45,357 bases of DNA from an uncultured Lachnospiraceae bacterium (GCA_947631605.1 CANRMC010000004.1:1-45357), one strand, 5' to 3'; numbered from the stretch's first letter, positions 17,418 through 26,555 are shown. Notes: generated by a model from the letters alone, not told the origin. Translations and numbers: made by a program.

Positions 17418-17700
17418 AATTGCAGTATCCTATCTGTAAACATATCATAAAGGCTATGAAAGAGACTGCCTGTATAAAGACATTACAGGGAGCAGGGCGC
17501 CACGGACTGAGAGCCTCTGCATGACACCATACAAAGCGGAACACTCCGGAGCCGGTCAGTTGAAGCCGGATTTAAGGTTTAGGCTGATCCGCAGGTCTGC
17601 GTTACAGACATTTGAGAGGAAGCAGAGATGCTTCAATGCGGGTGGTACCGCGGATAACTGATGATCCGTCCCGAGACTGTATACAGTCTTGGGATTTTTT
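17418..17700 (+). promoter_or_regulatory. T-box riboswitch leader of aspS-gatCAB
   Basis: A leader of about 280 bases that reads uncharged tRNA and controls transcription of the synthetase and amidotransferase genes. The diagnostic T-box sequence GCGGGTGGTACCGCGG is at 17638-17653, in the antiterminator, and pairs with the NCCA end of uncharged tRNA. A GAGAGCC segment and a GGAACAC segment upstream fit the stem I region. The intrinsic terminator follows at 17670-17700. I could not place the specifier codon with certainty: GAC (Asp) is at 17523-17525, and GAAC at 17539-17542 holds both GAA (Glu) and AAC (Asn). The GAAC could be only the conserved structural motif of T-boxes. The element is very likely; its tRNA identity is open. 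Confidence 0.93.
17670..17700 (+). terminator. intrinsic terminator of the T-box leader
   Basis: CCCGAGACTG at 17670-17679 pairs with CAGTCTTGGG at 17684-17693 (one G-U pair) around a TATA loop, followed by ATTTTTTATTTT. This is the off-state hairpin of the T-box. Confidence 0.92.
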
Positions 17701-17730
17701 ATTTTCAGAAAAAGGAAAGGAATAAACGAA

Positions 17731-19482
17731 ATGGAACTCAAAAATATTTACAGAGACAAAACAATGAACCAGGTGACGGAAAGCGACGTAGGAGCGGAGA
17801 TCCGTCTGGCCGGCTGGGTGGAAAATATCAGAGATCATGGCGGCGTGTCTTTCGTTGACCTTCGGGATATGTACGGCGTTATGCAGGTTGTCATGCGGGA
17901 CACAAGTCTTCTGAACGGAATCACAAGAGAAGAGTGCATTTCCGTAAAAGGACTCGTGGAGCATAGAGACGAAGAAACATATAATCCAAAGATTCCGACC
18001 GGAACCATTGAGCTGGAGGCGCACGAAGTCGATATACTTGGTAAAGTCTACTCCCAGCTTCCATTTGAGATCGTGACATCCAAAGAAGTCCGGGAAGACG
18101 TGCGGCTGAAATACCGTTATCTGGACTTAAGAAACGCCAAAGTAAAAAATAATATGATCTTTCGTTCCCAGGTCATCAGTTTCCTGCGGGAGAAAATGAC
18201 AGAACTGGGCTTTCTGGAGATTCAGACGCCGATCCTCTGCGCATCTTCTCCGGAGGGCGCCAGAGATTATATCGTACCGTCCAGAAGATTTAAAGGGAAG
18301 TTTTACGCATTACCGCAGGCACCGCAGCAGTATAAGCAGCTTCTTATGGTATCCGGATTTGACCGCTATTTCCAGATCGCTCCGTGTTTCCGGGATGAAG
18401 ACGCCAGAGCCGACCGGTCGCCGGGCGAGTTCTATCAGTTGGATTTTGAAATGAGTTTTGCGACGCAGGAAGATGTATTCCGGGTAGGAGAGGAAGTTCT
18501 GACGGCAGCATTTGAAAAATTTGCACCGGAAGGATATGAAGTGACAAAAGCACCGTATCCTGTGATCAGTTATAAAGAAGCCATGCTGACATATGGAAGC
18601 GACAAGCCGGATCTGAGAAATCCCCTGCGGATCATCGATCTTTCCGAATTCTTTGAGCGTTGCACGTTTAAGCCGTTTCATGGCAAGACCGTAAGAGCCA
18701 TCAACGTGCATGCGAAACTGTCAAAGGGACAGCATGAGAAGATGCTGAAATTTGCAACTTCCATCGGTATGGGCGGTCTTGGTTATCTGGAAGTTCTGGA
18801 AGACCGTTCCTACAAAGGACCGATCGATAAATTTATTCCGGACGATATGAAGCAGGAACTGGCGGAAAAAGCGGGACTGGAAATAGGAGATACGATATTC
18901 TTTATCGCCGATCGGGAAATGCAGGCAAGCCTTTTTGCAGGAGAGATCCGGAATGAACTGGGTAAACGATTAGATCTGATTGAAAAGAATGCTTATAGAT
19001 TCTGTTATGTCAATGATTTCCCGATGTACGAGCTGGATCCGGAAACGAAAAAGATCGGTTTCACCCACAATCCGTTTTCCATGCCGCAGGGCGGACTGGA
19101 AGCCTTAAATACCAAAGATCCGCTGGATATTCTTGCATATCAGTATGATATTGTATGTAATGGTGTGGAGCTTTCCTCCGGCGCTGTCCGAAACCATGAC
19201 ATGGAGATCATGGAGAAAGCCTTTGAGATTGCGGGTTATTCAAAAGAAGTTCTGGAACAGAAATTCGGCGCATTGTATCATGCGTTCCAGTTTGGCGCAC
19301 CGCCGCACGCCGGCATGGCGCCTGGAGTTGACCGGATGATCATGCTGCTCCGGAATGAGGAGAATATACGTGAAGTCGTACCGTTCCCGATGAGCGGTTC
19401 CGCACAGGATCTGATGTGCGGCGCACCGAATGAAGTAACGGAAATGCAGCTTCGGGAGGTTCATATAAAAGTCAGGGATTAA
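17731..19482 (+). CDS. aspS: aspartyl-tRNA synthetase, probably non-discriminating
   Basis: A 583-residue class II synthetase with an N-terminal OB-fold anticodon-binding domain (residues 1-110), the catalytic core with motif 2 (FRDEDARADRSPGEFYQLDFE region) and motif 3 (GMAPGVDRMIMLL), and the bacterial GAD insertion between them. In E. coli the anticodon-loop segment reads RRRDLG; here it is NIRDHGG, with a histidine at residue 36. As I recall from work on Pseudomonas, a histidine at this site goes with enzymes that charge both tRNA-Asp and tRNA-Asn. That fits the gatCAB genes just downstream, which would convert Asp-tRNA(Asn) to Asn-tRNA(Asn). The ATG at 17731 has AAAGGAAAGGAA upstream; an earlier ATG at 17689 lies in the terminator. 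Confidence 0.96.
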   Translation: MELKNIYRDKTMNQVTESDVGAEIRLAGWVENIRDHGGVSFVDLRDMYGVMQVVMRDTSLLNGITREECISVKGLVEHRDEETYNPKIPTGTIELEAHEVDILGKVYSQLPFEIVTSKEVREDVRLKYRYLDLRNAKVKNNMIFRSQVISFLREKMTELGFLEIQTPILCASSPEGARDYIVPSRRFKGKFYALPQAPQQYKQLLMVSGFDRYFQIAPCFRDEDARADRSPGEFYQLDFEMSFATQEDVFRVGEEVLTAAFEKFAPEGYEVTKAPYPVISYKEAMLTYGSDKPDLRNPLRIIDLSEFFERCTFKPFHGKTVRAINVHAKLSKGQHEKMLKFATSIGMGGLGYLEVLEDRSYKGPIDKFIPDDMKQELAEKAGLEIGDTIFFIADREMQASLFAGEIRNELGKRLDLIEKNAYRFCYVNDFPMYELDPETKKIGFTHNPFSMPQGGLEALNTKDPLDILAYQYDIVCNGVELSSGAVRNHDMEIMEKAFEIAGYSKEVLEQKFGALYHAFQFGAPPHAGMAPGVDRMIMLLRNEENIREVVPFPMSGSAQDLMCGAPNEVTEMQLREVHIKVRD

Positions 19483-19495
19483 GGAGGCGCAAGCG

Positions 19496-19783
19496 ATGGT
19501 AATTACCGATGAGATTATCGACTATGTCGGAATTCTGGCAAAGCTGGAGTTATCCGAGGAAGAAAAAGCACAGGCAAAGAAAGATATGTCTGATATGCTG
19601 GATTACGTCGAAAAACTGAACGAACTGGATACGGAAGAGGTTCCTGCCATGAGCCATACCTTTCCACTGTCCAACGTATTTCGTGAAGACGCAGTAACAA
19701 ACGGTGATGACAGGGAAAACCTTCTCAAAAACGCACCGGAAGAAAAGGACGGCTGTTATGTCGTTCCGAAAACATTTGATTAG
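19496..19783 (+). CDS. gatC: Asp/Glu-tRNA amidotransferase subunit C
   Basis: GatC, 95 residues, is the small belt subunit that wraps around GatA and GatB and holds the complex together. The opening ITDEIIDYVGILAKLELSEEE and the central LNELDTEEVPAMSHTFPLSNVFREDAV match the family closely, and the end KNAPEEKDGCYVVPKTFD is the typical C-terminus that contacts GatB. The ATG at 19496 is preceded by AAGGAGG. It lies 13 bases after aspS and 13 before gatA, so the operon is tight. Confidence 0.96.
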   Translation: MVITDEIIDYVGILAKLELSEEEKAQAKKDMSDMLDYVEKLNELDTEEVPAMSHTFPLSNVFREDAVTNGDDRENLLKNAPEEKDGCYVVPKTFD

Positions 19784-19796
19784 GAGGCAGAGAGCG

Positions 19797-21257
19797 ATGG
19801 ATATAACGAAACTCACTGCCGTTCAGACAGGCAGATTGATAAAAGACAGGGAATTGTCCGTAGAAGAATGTGTAAATGCATGTATGGACAGCATTGAAAA
19901 GCAGGACGGAAACTATAACTGTTTTGTGACATTGGATCGGGAGGGCGCTCTGAAGCAGGCAAAAGAGGTTCAGATGAAGATTGATGCAAATGAACTGACA
20001 AGCCCTCTGGCAGGCGTGCCTTGCGCTATTAAGGATAATATGTGTACCGCAAACCTGCTTACCACATGTTCTTCCAAAATACTGTCAAATTTTGTTCCGA
20101 CTTATACGGCGACCGCAGTCGAGAAACTTCAGGACGTAGGAGCGGTCATTCTTGGAAAGACCAATATGGACGAATTTGCCATGGGAAGCACAACGGAGAC
20201 TTCTTACTATGGAATAACGAAGAATCCATGGGATGTAACACGTGTGCCGGGAGGATCTTCCGGCGGTTCCGCAGCCGCGGTTGCGGCATGTGAGATTCCG
20301 TTTGCCCTTGGATCCGATACCGGCGGTTCTATCCGGCAGCCGGCAGCGTTCTGCGGCGTGACCGGTATCAAGCCGACGTACGGACGAGTATCCCGTTATG
20401 GACTGATCGCTTATGGTTCTTCTCTGGATCAGATCGGACCGCTTGCCAAAGACGTGACAGACTGCGCCGCAGTTCTGGAAGCAATCTGTGGGCATGATAA
20501 GAAGGATTCCACTTCGGCTGCTGGTCTGGATACGGACTTTATGTCCGCATTGAAAGATGATGTAAAAGGTATGAAGATCGGAGTGCCGCGGGATTATTTC
20601 CTGTCCGGCATTGATGAAGACGTAAAAAAACATGTGCTTGCCGCGGCTAAGACATTGGAAGAAAAAGGCGCGGTTGTCGAGGAATTTGACCTCGGTATGG
20701 TGGAATACGCGATTCCGGCGTATTATATTATCGCGTCGGCGGAAGCAAGCTCAAATCTGGAGCGGTTTGACGGCGTAAAATACGGCTATCGGACGCAAAG
20801 CTTTACAGACCTTCACAATATGTATAAAAAAACACGTTCCGAAGGCTTCGGTCCGGAAGTAAAGCGCCGGATTATGCTTGGCTCCTTTGTTTTAAGCTCC
20901 GGATATTTTGACGCATACTATGTAAAGGCCCTGAAAGTAAAGGCACTTATAAAGCAGGCGTTTGACCGGGCGTTTGAAAAATATGATGTGATCCTCGGAC
21001 CGGTTGCACCGACAACGGCGCTTACGATTGGCGAATCCCTGAGCGATCCGATCAAGATGTATCTGGGCGATGTATATACCGTATCGGTAAATCTGTCCGG
21101 ACTTCCGGGAATTTCCCTGCCATGCGGATATGATTCCAAAGGACTTCCGGTAGGACTTCAGCTTCTGGGAAAGGCCTTTGATGAAAAATCCGTGCTTCGC
21201 GCCGCATATTCCTTTGAGTGTGCGTTTGCAGCAGAAAGGAGGCTTCCAAATGAGTAA
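19797..21257 (+). CDS. gatA: Asp/Glu-tRNA amidotransferase subunit A
   Basis: GatA, 486 residues, is the amidase-signature subunit that releases ammonia from glutamine for transfer to Asp-tRNA(Asn) or Glu-tRNA(Gln). The Ser-cisSer-Lys triad is intact: Lys79 in AIKDNM, Ser154 in PGGSSGGS and the nucleophile Ser178 in [12 protein letters not shown]. The length equals that of well-studied family members. The ATG at 19797 follows AGGAGGCAGAGAGCG; an upstream in-frame ATG at 19704 overlaps gatC and is not used. Its end overlaps gatB by eight bases. Confidence 0.97.
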   Translation: MDITKLTAVQTGRLIKDRELSVEECVNACMDSIEKQDGNYNCFVTLDREGALKQAKEVQMKIDANELTSPLAGVPCAIKDNMCTANLLTTCSSKILSNFVPTYTATAVEKLQDVGAVILGKTNMDEFAMGSTTETSYYGITKNPWDVTRVPGGSSGGSAAAVAACEIPFALGSDTGGSIRQPAAFCGVTGIKPTYGRVSRYGLIAYGSSLDQIGPLAKDVTDCAAVLEAICGHDKKDSTSAAGLDTDFMSALKDDVKGMKIGVPRDYFLSGIDEDVKKHVLAAAKTLEEKGAVVEEFDLGMVEYAIPAYYIIASAEASSNLERFDGVKYGYRTQSFTDLHNMYKKTRSEGFGPEVKRRIMLGSFVLSSGYFDAYYVKALKVKALIKQAFDRAFEKYDVILGPVAPTTALTIGESLSDPIKMYLGDVYTVSVNLSGLPGISLPCGYDSKGLPVGLQLLGKAFDEKSVLRAAYSFECAFAAERRLPNE

Positions 21258-22698
21258 GAATTATGAAACCGTGATCGGATTGGAAGTCCATGTAGAACTT
21301 GCAACAAAAACGAAAATATTCTGCGGCTGTTCCACAGCGTTCGGCGGAGCGCCGAATACCCATACCTGTCCGGTCTGTACCGGTATGCCGGGTTCGCTTC
21401 CGGTATTAAATAAAGGGGTAGTGGAGAAAGCGCTTTCCGTTGGCCTTGCAACCAATTGTAAGATCATACAGAATTGCAAATTTGACCGGAAAAATTATTT
21501 CTATCCGGATAATCCGCAGAATTATCAGATTTCCCAGCTTTATTATCCGATTTGCCGGGATGGAAAAGTAGAAATTGAAGTAAATGGCAATAAAAAATAC
21601 GTCCGTATTCATGAGATCCACATGGAAGAGGATGCGGGAAAACTGGTGCATGATCCGTTTACAGACAGCTCGCTGGTAGATTTTAACCGTTCCGGCGTAC
21701 CTTTGATCGAAATTGTTTCCGAACCGGATATGCGTTCGGCGGACGAAGTGATCGCCTATCTGGAAACCCTGCGGGAGACGATTCAGTATCTTGGAGCCTC
21801 CGACTGCAAGCTGAATGAAGGCTCCATGCGGGCGGATGTGAACCTGTCTGTAAGAGAGGCAGGATCCGAAGAATTCGGAACCAGAACGGAAACCAAGAAC
21901 TTAAATTCTTTCCGTGCGATCGCAAGGGCGATTGAAAATGAAACCGCCCGCCAGATCGACATTCTGGAATCCGGCGGCAAGGTGCTTCAGGAAACCAGAA
22001 GATGGGATGATACAAAGGAATATTCTTATCCGATGCGTTCCAAAGAGGATGCACAGGATTACAGGTATTTTCCGGATCCGGACCTTCCGCCGCTTGTAAT
22101 AAGCGACGAATGGCTTGCGGAGATCCGAAATGCGCAGCCGGAATTCCGGGAGGCAAAAAAGATCCGGTATAAAGAAGAATATGACATTCCGGATTATGAT
22201 ATTGATATTATTACCGGTTCCAAGAAAATGGCGGACCTTTTTGAAGATACGATCCGTCTGGGAGCGGCACCGAAGAAGGTTTCCAACTGGCTGATGGTTG
22301 AGACGATGCGGCTTATGAAAGAGACAAATACGGACGCGGATCATCTGACTTTCAGCGCGGAGAATCTGGCAAAGCTGATCTCACTTGTGGAAAAGAAGAC
22401 CATAAACGGAACGGTTGCCAAAGAAGTATTTGAGATCATCTTCCGGGAAAATATCGATCCGGAACAGTATGTAGAAGAAAAAGGACTGAAAACGGTTACG
22501 GATACCGGCGCCTTAAATCAAGTCATTCAGAAGGTAATAGCGGATAATCAGAAATCCGTCAGCGATTATCTGGGCGGAAAAGAAAAGGCTATCGGCGCGC
22601 TTGTAGGGCAGACCATGAAAGCCATGCAGGGAAAAGCGGATCCGGCGGAAGTAAACCGTATCATAAAAGAAGAACTGGAAAAATTAAGAGATCAATAA
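21250..22698 (+). CDS. gatB: Asp/Glu-tRNA amidotransferase subunit B
   Basis: GatB, 482 residues, activates the carboxyl group of misacylated Asp- or Glu-tRNA with ATP and amidates it with ammonia from GatA. The signature opening YETVIGLEVHVELATKTKIFC is followed by CTGMPGSLPVLN, the GVPLIEIVSEPDMRS block and the tail domain ending in VNRIIKEELEKLRDQ. The catalytic cradle and the helical and YqeY-like tail are both present. The ATG at 21250 is preceded by AAAGGAGG and lies inside the last codons of gatA. The next gene, rmlB, begins 26 bases later with its own strong ribosome site and no terminator between. Confidence 0.97.
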   Translation: MSKNYETVIGLEVHVELATKTKIFCGCSTAFGGAPNTHTCPVCTGMPGSLPVLNKGVVEKALSVGLATNCKIIQNCKFDRKNYFYPDNPQNYQISQLYYPICRDGKVEIEVNGNKKYVRIHEIHMEEDAGKLVHDPFTDSSLVDFNRSGVPLIEIVSEPDMRSADEVIAYLETLRETIQYLGASDCKLNEGSMRADVNLSVREAGSEEFGTRTETKNLNSFRAIARAIENETARQIDILESGGKVLQETRRWDDTKEYSYPMRSKEDAQDYRYFPDPDLPPLVISDEWLAEIRNAQPEFREAKKIRYKEEYDIPDYDIDIITGSKKMADLFEDTIRLGAAPKKVSNWLMVETMRLMKETNTDADHLTFSAENLAKLISLVEKKTINGTVAKEVFEIIFRENIDPEQYVEEKGLKTVTDTGALNQVIQKVIADNQKSVSDYLGGKEKAIGALVGQTMKAMQGKADPAEVNRIIKEELEKLRDQ

Positions 22699-22724
22699 TT
22701 AGGAATAACAGGAGGAGTAAAAGT

Positions 22725-23810
22725 ATGAGAACGTATTTAGTAACGGGAGGCGCCGGCTTTATCGGTTCCAATTACATTCATTACATGTTTAAGAAATATG
22801 ATAATGAGATCCGCATTATCAATGTGGACAAGCTGACCTATGCCGGTAATCTCGAAAATCTGAAAGACATCGAGAATCGGGAGAATTACACATTTATCAA
22901 AGCAGATATCTGCGACAGCGAAGCGATTGGGAAAATCTTTGCGGAAAATGATATCGACCGTGTGGTACATTTTGCTGCGGAGAGCCATGTAGACCGGAGC
23001 ATTAAGAATCCGGAAGTCTTTGTTCAGACAAATGTTTTGGGAACGGCGGTTATGCTGAATGCTGCAAAGGCTGCATGGGAGCTGCCGGACGGCACTTTCC
23101 GGCCGGATAAGAAATTCCTGCATGTCTCAACGGACGAGGTATACGGTTCCCTTCCGGATGACGACAGCGCATTTTTCTATGAGACTTCCCCGATCGATCC
23201 GCACAGTCCGTATTCCGCCAGCAAGGCGTCTTCGGATATGCTGGTAAAGGCTTATATCGATACCTATCATTTCCCGGCAAATATTACGAACTGCAGCAAT
23301 AACTACGGTCCGTATCAGTTCCCGGAGAAGCTGATCCCTCTTATTATCAATAATGCACTTCAGGGCAAGAATCTTCCGGTATACGGAGACGGCAAAAATG
23401 TCCGCGACTGGCTGTATGTGGAAGACCACGCAAAAGCGATCGATATGGTGCAGGAACAGGGAAAACTGGGTGAGCGTTACAACATCGGCGGCCATAATGA
23501 AAAACAGAATATCGAGATCATCCACATTATTCTGGAAACCCTGCAGGAAATGCTTCCGGAGGGAGATCCGAGAAAAGAGCTGGTCAGTGAAAAACTGATC
23601 ACCTATGTAACAGACCGGAAAGGCCACGACAGAAGATATGCTATCGCTCCGGATAAGATCAAAGCGGAAATCGGATGGTATCCGGAAACGATGTTCAAAG
23701 ACGGGATCAAACTTACGATCGCATGGTTCTTTGAGCATGAGGACTGGATGAAAAACGTAACCAGCGGAGATTACCAGAAATATTATACCGATATGTATAA
23801 AGACAGATAA
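22725..23810 (+). CDS. rmlB: dTDP-glucose 4,6-dehydratase
   Basis: RmlB (RfbB), 361 residues, turns dTDP-glucose into dTDP-4-keto-6-deoxyglucose with bound NAD+. It has the Rossmann loop TGGAGFIGS at residues 7-15, the catalytic STDEVYG block at 135-141 (Thr, Asp, Glu), Tyr163 and Lys167 of the YxxxK pair, and the downstream NCSNNYGPYQFPEKL and GKNVRDWLYVEDH segments. Its substrate is made by RmlA, encoded 11 kb upstream. No terminator separates it from gatB, so it appears to be read from the aspS operon, or from an unseen internal promoter. The unusual link of a sugar gene to a tRNA-controlled operon is noted as a finding. Confidence 0.96.
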   Translation: MRTYLVTGGAGFIGSNYIHYMFKKYDNEIRIINVDKLTYAGNLENLKDIENRENYTFIKADICDSEAIGKIFAENDIDRVVHFAAESHVDRSIKNPEVFVQTNVLGTAVMLNAAKAAWELPDGTFRPDKKFLHVSTDEVYGSLPDDDSAFFYETSPIDPHSPYSASKASSDMLVKAYIDTYHFPANITNCSNNYGPYQFPEKLIPLIINNALQGKNLPVYGDGKNVRDWLYVEDHAKAIDMVQEQGKLGERYNIGGHNEKQNIEIIHIILETLQEMLPEGDPRKELVSEKLITYVTDRKGHDRRYAIAPDKIKAEIGWYPETMFKDGIKLTIAWFFEHEDWMKNVTSGDYQKYYTDMYKDR

Positions 23811-23975
23811 ATTTCGACTTTTCAACTATACTTTTTTGTCAGAATATGGTATTATCTGTCCGTTCTAAACTGTTTCCTCTATTTACATGGAGTACATTCT
23901 GGATGAAGAGGTGAAAACGCCTCAAATGTACAAAAAGTTGTCTGTTGTTTATGAGTAATATGGGGAGATGATATT

Positions 23976-24380
23976 ATGAAACAGATGATTAGTATTTTGG
24001 ACGAGAATCTGGAGTATGTGGAACAGGAGTGTTTATTTGGAGAGGATATCATATATGTGAAGTCGAAGCTTACGAATGGTATATGTCCCTACTGCGGGAA
24101 AATGTCAAACAGAACACATAGTACCTATGATAAAAGGTATTTAAAATTCTTTGCCGGTGATAAGGAAGTTCGTGTGATTCTTATGAATCGTAAACTATTC
24201 TGTGATAATCAGATGTGTACACATACTACTTTTGCCCAGAGAATCCCTGAGAAACCGGATTTCGAGGAGAGAAAAGCGCGTTTTGAAGACGCTTATAGAA
24301 GGCACATCAAGAGTATCGGCTTAAAAGTTGGCTAGTTCTTTGCTTCAGGATAAAATGAGTGGAAACAGTTGGGCAGAAAA
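23976..24380 (+). pseudogene. decayed ISL3-family transposase, N-terminal fragment
   Basis: The first 119 codons (23976-24335) encode the zinc-ribbon N-terminus of an ISL3-family transposase: CPYCGKMSNRTHSTYDKRYLKFF followed by CDNQMCTHTTFAQRIPE, with the paired CxxC and CxxxxC cysteines, then RKARFEDAYRRHIKSIG. The frame then stops, and a neighbouring frame carries ASSLLQDKMSGNSWA for about a dozen codons, which looks like a continuation after a frameshift. The DDE catalytic domain, about three quarters of a full transposase, is missing. A ribosome site (GGGGAG) precedes the ATG. I saw no clear terminal inverted repeats at either side. It is a remnant of an insertion sequence and can hardly be active. 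Confidence 0.75.
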
Positions 24381-24448
24381 AAATTCGGGGCACATTCCGT
24401 TTGGGGATGTGTCCCGGTTCTGTTCCGGATATGTTCATATTTAAAATC

Positions 24449-24477
24449 TTGAGAATAGGGTAAGACTATGTTATAAT
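24449..24477 (+). promoter_or_regulatory. sigma-A promoter of the 24508 glycosyltransferase
   Basis: TTGAGA at 24449-24454 and TATAAT at 24472-24477 with a 17-base spacer, 30 bases ahead of the ATG at 24508. A near-consensus pair. Confidence 0.8.
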
Positions 24478-24507
24478 GAAATTTAGTGATTAAAATGGGA
24501 GCATGAA

Positions 24508-25263
24508 ATGGAACATACAGAAAAGGCAAAGCCATATCTTACGGTTGTCATGCCGGCATATAATGAAGATCTGCTGATCCGAAAGAATCTGCTTTATACT
24601 GCAAAGGAAATTGCCCGCTTTGTTCCGGAATATCGGATTATCGCTGTAAACGACGGAAGCAGGGATCATACGAAAGAAGAGATAGCAGCGGCATGCAGCG
24701 AGAATCCCAATATCCGGATGATCTCTTATGACAGGAACAGAGGCAAAGGATATGCAATAAAAAGAGGCATATTAGCAGCAGATTCGGAATATACGGCATT
24801 TCTGGATTCAGATCTGGAGCTCCCGCCGTTTTTATTGAGAGCATATCTTTCTGAAATGCATTCTCAAAATGCAGATATTGTCATTGGCTCAAAAATGCAT
24901 AAGGATTCAAAATTGGAATATCCTTTTATTAGAAAAGTCATGAGTTACGGGTATTATGTCCTGCTCCGGCTCCTGTTTCATCTGAATTTAAAAGATACCC
25001 AGACGGGGATCAAGCTGTTTCGGACAGACAGGATTCAGCGGGTTATGAGAAATGTCCGGTCAGAAGGATTTTCATTCGACATTGAAATGCTGGCAATCGC
25101 TTCCATGTACGGTTATAAGATCGTGGAGCAGCCGGTTGTCATGCAGGGAACCCGGAAGAAAATGCAGGGAAGCCATTCCAAAATATCTTTTGGACAGATT
25201 TTTGATATGTTCTTTGATACGTTAAAAATCAAAAAACGGCTCAGGAACTTAAGAAAAAATTAA
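24508..25263 (+). CDS. polyprenyl-phosphate sugar synthase-like family 2 glycosyltransferase
   Basis: A 251-residue GT2 enzyme of the DPM1/DPG-synthase (dolichyl-phosphate mannose or glucose synthase) kind. It has LTVVMPAYNED at the start, AVNDGSRDHT near residues 47-56, a GKGYAIKRGI loop, the metal site DSDLELPP and the family block LLFHLNLKDTQTGIKLFR, then GFSFDIEMLAIASMYGYKIVEQPV. Such enzymes load a sugar onto undecaprenyl phosphate so that it can be used outside the membrane by GT-C enzymes. Unlike GtrB types it has no C-terminal membrane helices, so it is likely a peripheral enzyme. It has its own promoter and stands alone, followed by the LCP gene on the same strand. Confidence 0.88.
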   Translation: MEHTEKAKPYLTVVMPAYNEDLLIRKNLLYTAKEIARFVPEYRIIAVNDGSRDHTKEEIAAACSENPNIRMISYDRNRGKGYAIKRGILAADSEYTAFLDSDLELPPFLLRAYLSEMHSQNADIVIGSKMHKDSKLEYPFIRKVMSYGYYVLLRLLFHLNLKDTQTGIKLFRTDRIQRVMRNVRSEGFSFDIEMLAIASMYGYKIVEQPVVMQGTRKKMQGSHSKISFGQIFDMFFDTLKIKKRLRNLRKN

Positions 25264-25361
25264 TGAAATGTTTTTCGGATATGCTTGTATTTTGGCGGTT
25301 TTTAGTTTATGATTGTTTCGGTTGTATATTAATAAAATAAAACAAGATTGAGGTTGGAAAA

Positions 25362-26498
25362 ATGAGAGAGAACGAACCAAGGAAAAAGAAGAAGTCGAGA
25401 ATTTCTCCAAATGCGAAGTGGGGAATCGCTCTTGTCTGTGAGATTATCGTAATCGTTATACTGGCGGTTTTTATCGGTAAAGGATATATAGAAGAAAAGT
25501 GGGATATGGTAAATGTTGACGATCTGGATCCGGAGGAACTGGATATCAACGAAGGCGCAAATGAAGATATGAAGGGATATACGACGATCGCTCTCTTCGG
25601 AATTGACGCCAGAGATTCTTCTCTCGGAAAGGGAAACCGGAGCGATAGTATTATGATCGTAAGTATCAATAATGATACAAAGGAAATAAAGATCGTTTCT
25701 GTTTATCGTGATACGCTTATGGAAGTGCAGAAAGATGATCCGATAACCACAAAGATCAATGCGGCGTATGCGTATGGCGGTCCGGAATTGGCAGTCAGAA
25801 CATTAAACGCGAATCTGGATTTAAATATTACAGAATATGTGACAGTCAACTGGGAAGGTTTGACGCGTGCCATTGACGCCTTAGGCGGCGTAGATGTGCA
25901 TGTAGAAGAAAATGAACTTGGAACGCTGAATCAGGCTTTGGCGGAACAGATTGCTACAAACGGCATATATTCCGACGGCGTATTTGAAACCGGCGATCTG
26001 ACGTTAAACGGTGCGCAGGCAACTGCATATGCGCGGATCAGAAGTACCGGACAGGGCGATATTACAAGAACCGAACGTCAGCGGGAAGTTCTTGCAAGTA
26101 TGATCGCAAGAGCAAAAAAATCAGATCTTTCAACGATCAATAATGTGATAGATGAAATCTTCCCTTATATTTCTACCAGTATTACAAAGAAGGAAATGAC
26201 ATCTCTTGCAAAGAGCATGTTGTCCTATGAATTGGGAGATACCATGGGATTCCCGGGCAGATTCCAGTTCTATGACTCCAAAGCGAAAGGCTCCTGTATC
26301 GCGCCGCAGAATCTGACGGAAAATGTACAGGCGCTTCACCGGTTCCTCTTTGAGACAGAGGCTTATACTCCGACGGAGAATGTACAGAGGATCAATACGG
26401 AACTCTCAAATGAAACGGGCGTTGCAAGCGGCGGAACCGTTCCGCTTCCGGGCGAGGAAGAGACGCCGGAGGGCGACCAGACAGCCCCGCAGGAATAG
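25362..26498 (+). CDS. LytR-CpsA-Psr (LCP) family cell wall glycopolymer ligase
   Basis: A 378-residue single-pass membrane protein: a basic N-terminus (EPRKKKKSR), one helix at about residues 21-41 and an outside LCP domain from about residue 66. LCP enzymes move lipid-linked glycopolymers onto peptidoglycan, with loss of the lipid pyrophosphate. The conserved features are present: ALFGIDARD with NRSDSIMIV, the SVYRDTLM arginine segment, KINAAYAYGG and the ARIRSTGQGDITRTERQREVL block with the arginines that bind the pyrophosphate. The tail (about 30 residues) is rich in G, E, T and P. It could anchor the polymer made by the first cluster in this window. The start at 25362 follows GAGGTTGG. 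Confidence 0.93.
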   Translation: MRENEPRKKKKSRISPNAKWGIALVCEIIVIVILAVFIGKGYIEEKWDMVNVDDLDPEELDINEGANEDMKGYTTIALFGIDARDSSLGKGNRSDSIMIVSINNDTKEIKIVSVYRDTLMEVQKDDPITTKINAAYAYGGPELAVRTLNANLDLNITEYVTVNWEGLTRAIDALGGVDVHVEENELGTLNQALAEQIATNGIYSDGVFETGDLTLNGAQATAYARIRSTGQGDITRTERQREVLASMIARAKKSDLSTINNVIDEIFPYISTSITKKEMTSLAKSMLSYELGDTMGFPGRFQFYDSKAKGSCIAPQNLTENVQALHRFLFETEAYTPTENVQRINTELSNETGVASGGTVPLPGEEETPEGDQTAPQE

Positions 26499-26527
26499 AC
26501 GGAAAACGACAATTTGATAATTTGTGC

Positions 26528-26555
26528 TTGACAATTCTTTAAATATGAATAAAAT
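26528..26555 (+). promoter_or_regulatory. promoter of gltBD
   Basis: A perfect TTGACA at 26528-26533 and TAAAAT at 26550-26555 (five of six) with a 16-base spacer. It would start transcription near 26562, just before the hairpin of the gltB leader. Confidence 0.7.

Noticed and set aside
24387-24415. Hairpin GGGGCACAT/ATGTGTCCC as a terminator after the transposase fragment
   Set aside because: No T-run follows on the plus strand. On the minus strand a run of T does follow, but no minus-strand gene is there.
25302-25338. Promoter ahead of the LCP gene
   Set aside because: TAAAAT and TATATT occur, but no -35 with acceptable spacing was found, so it is not listed as a feature.
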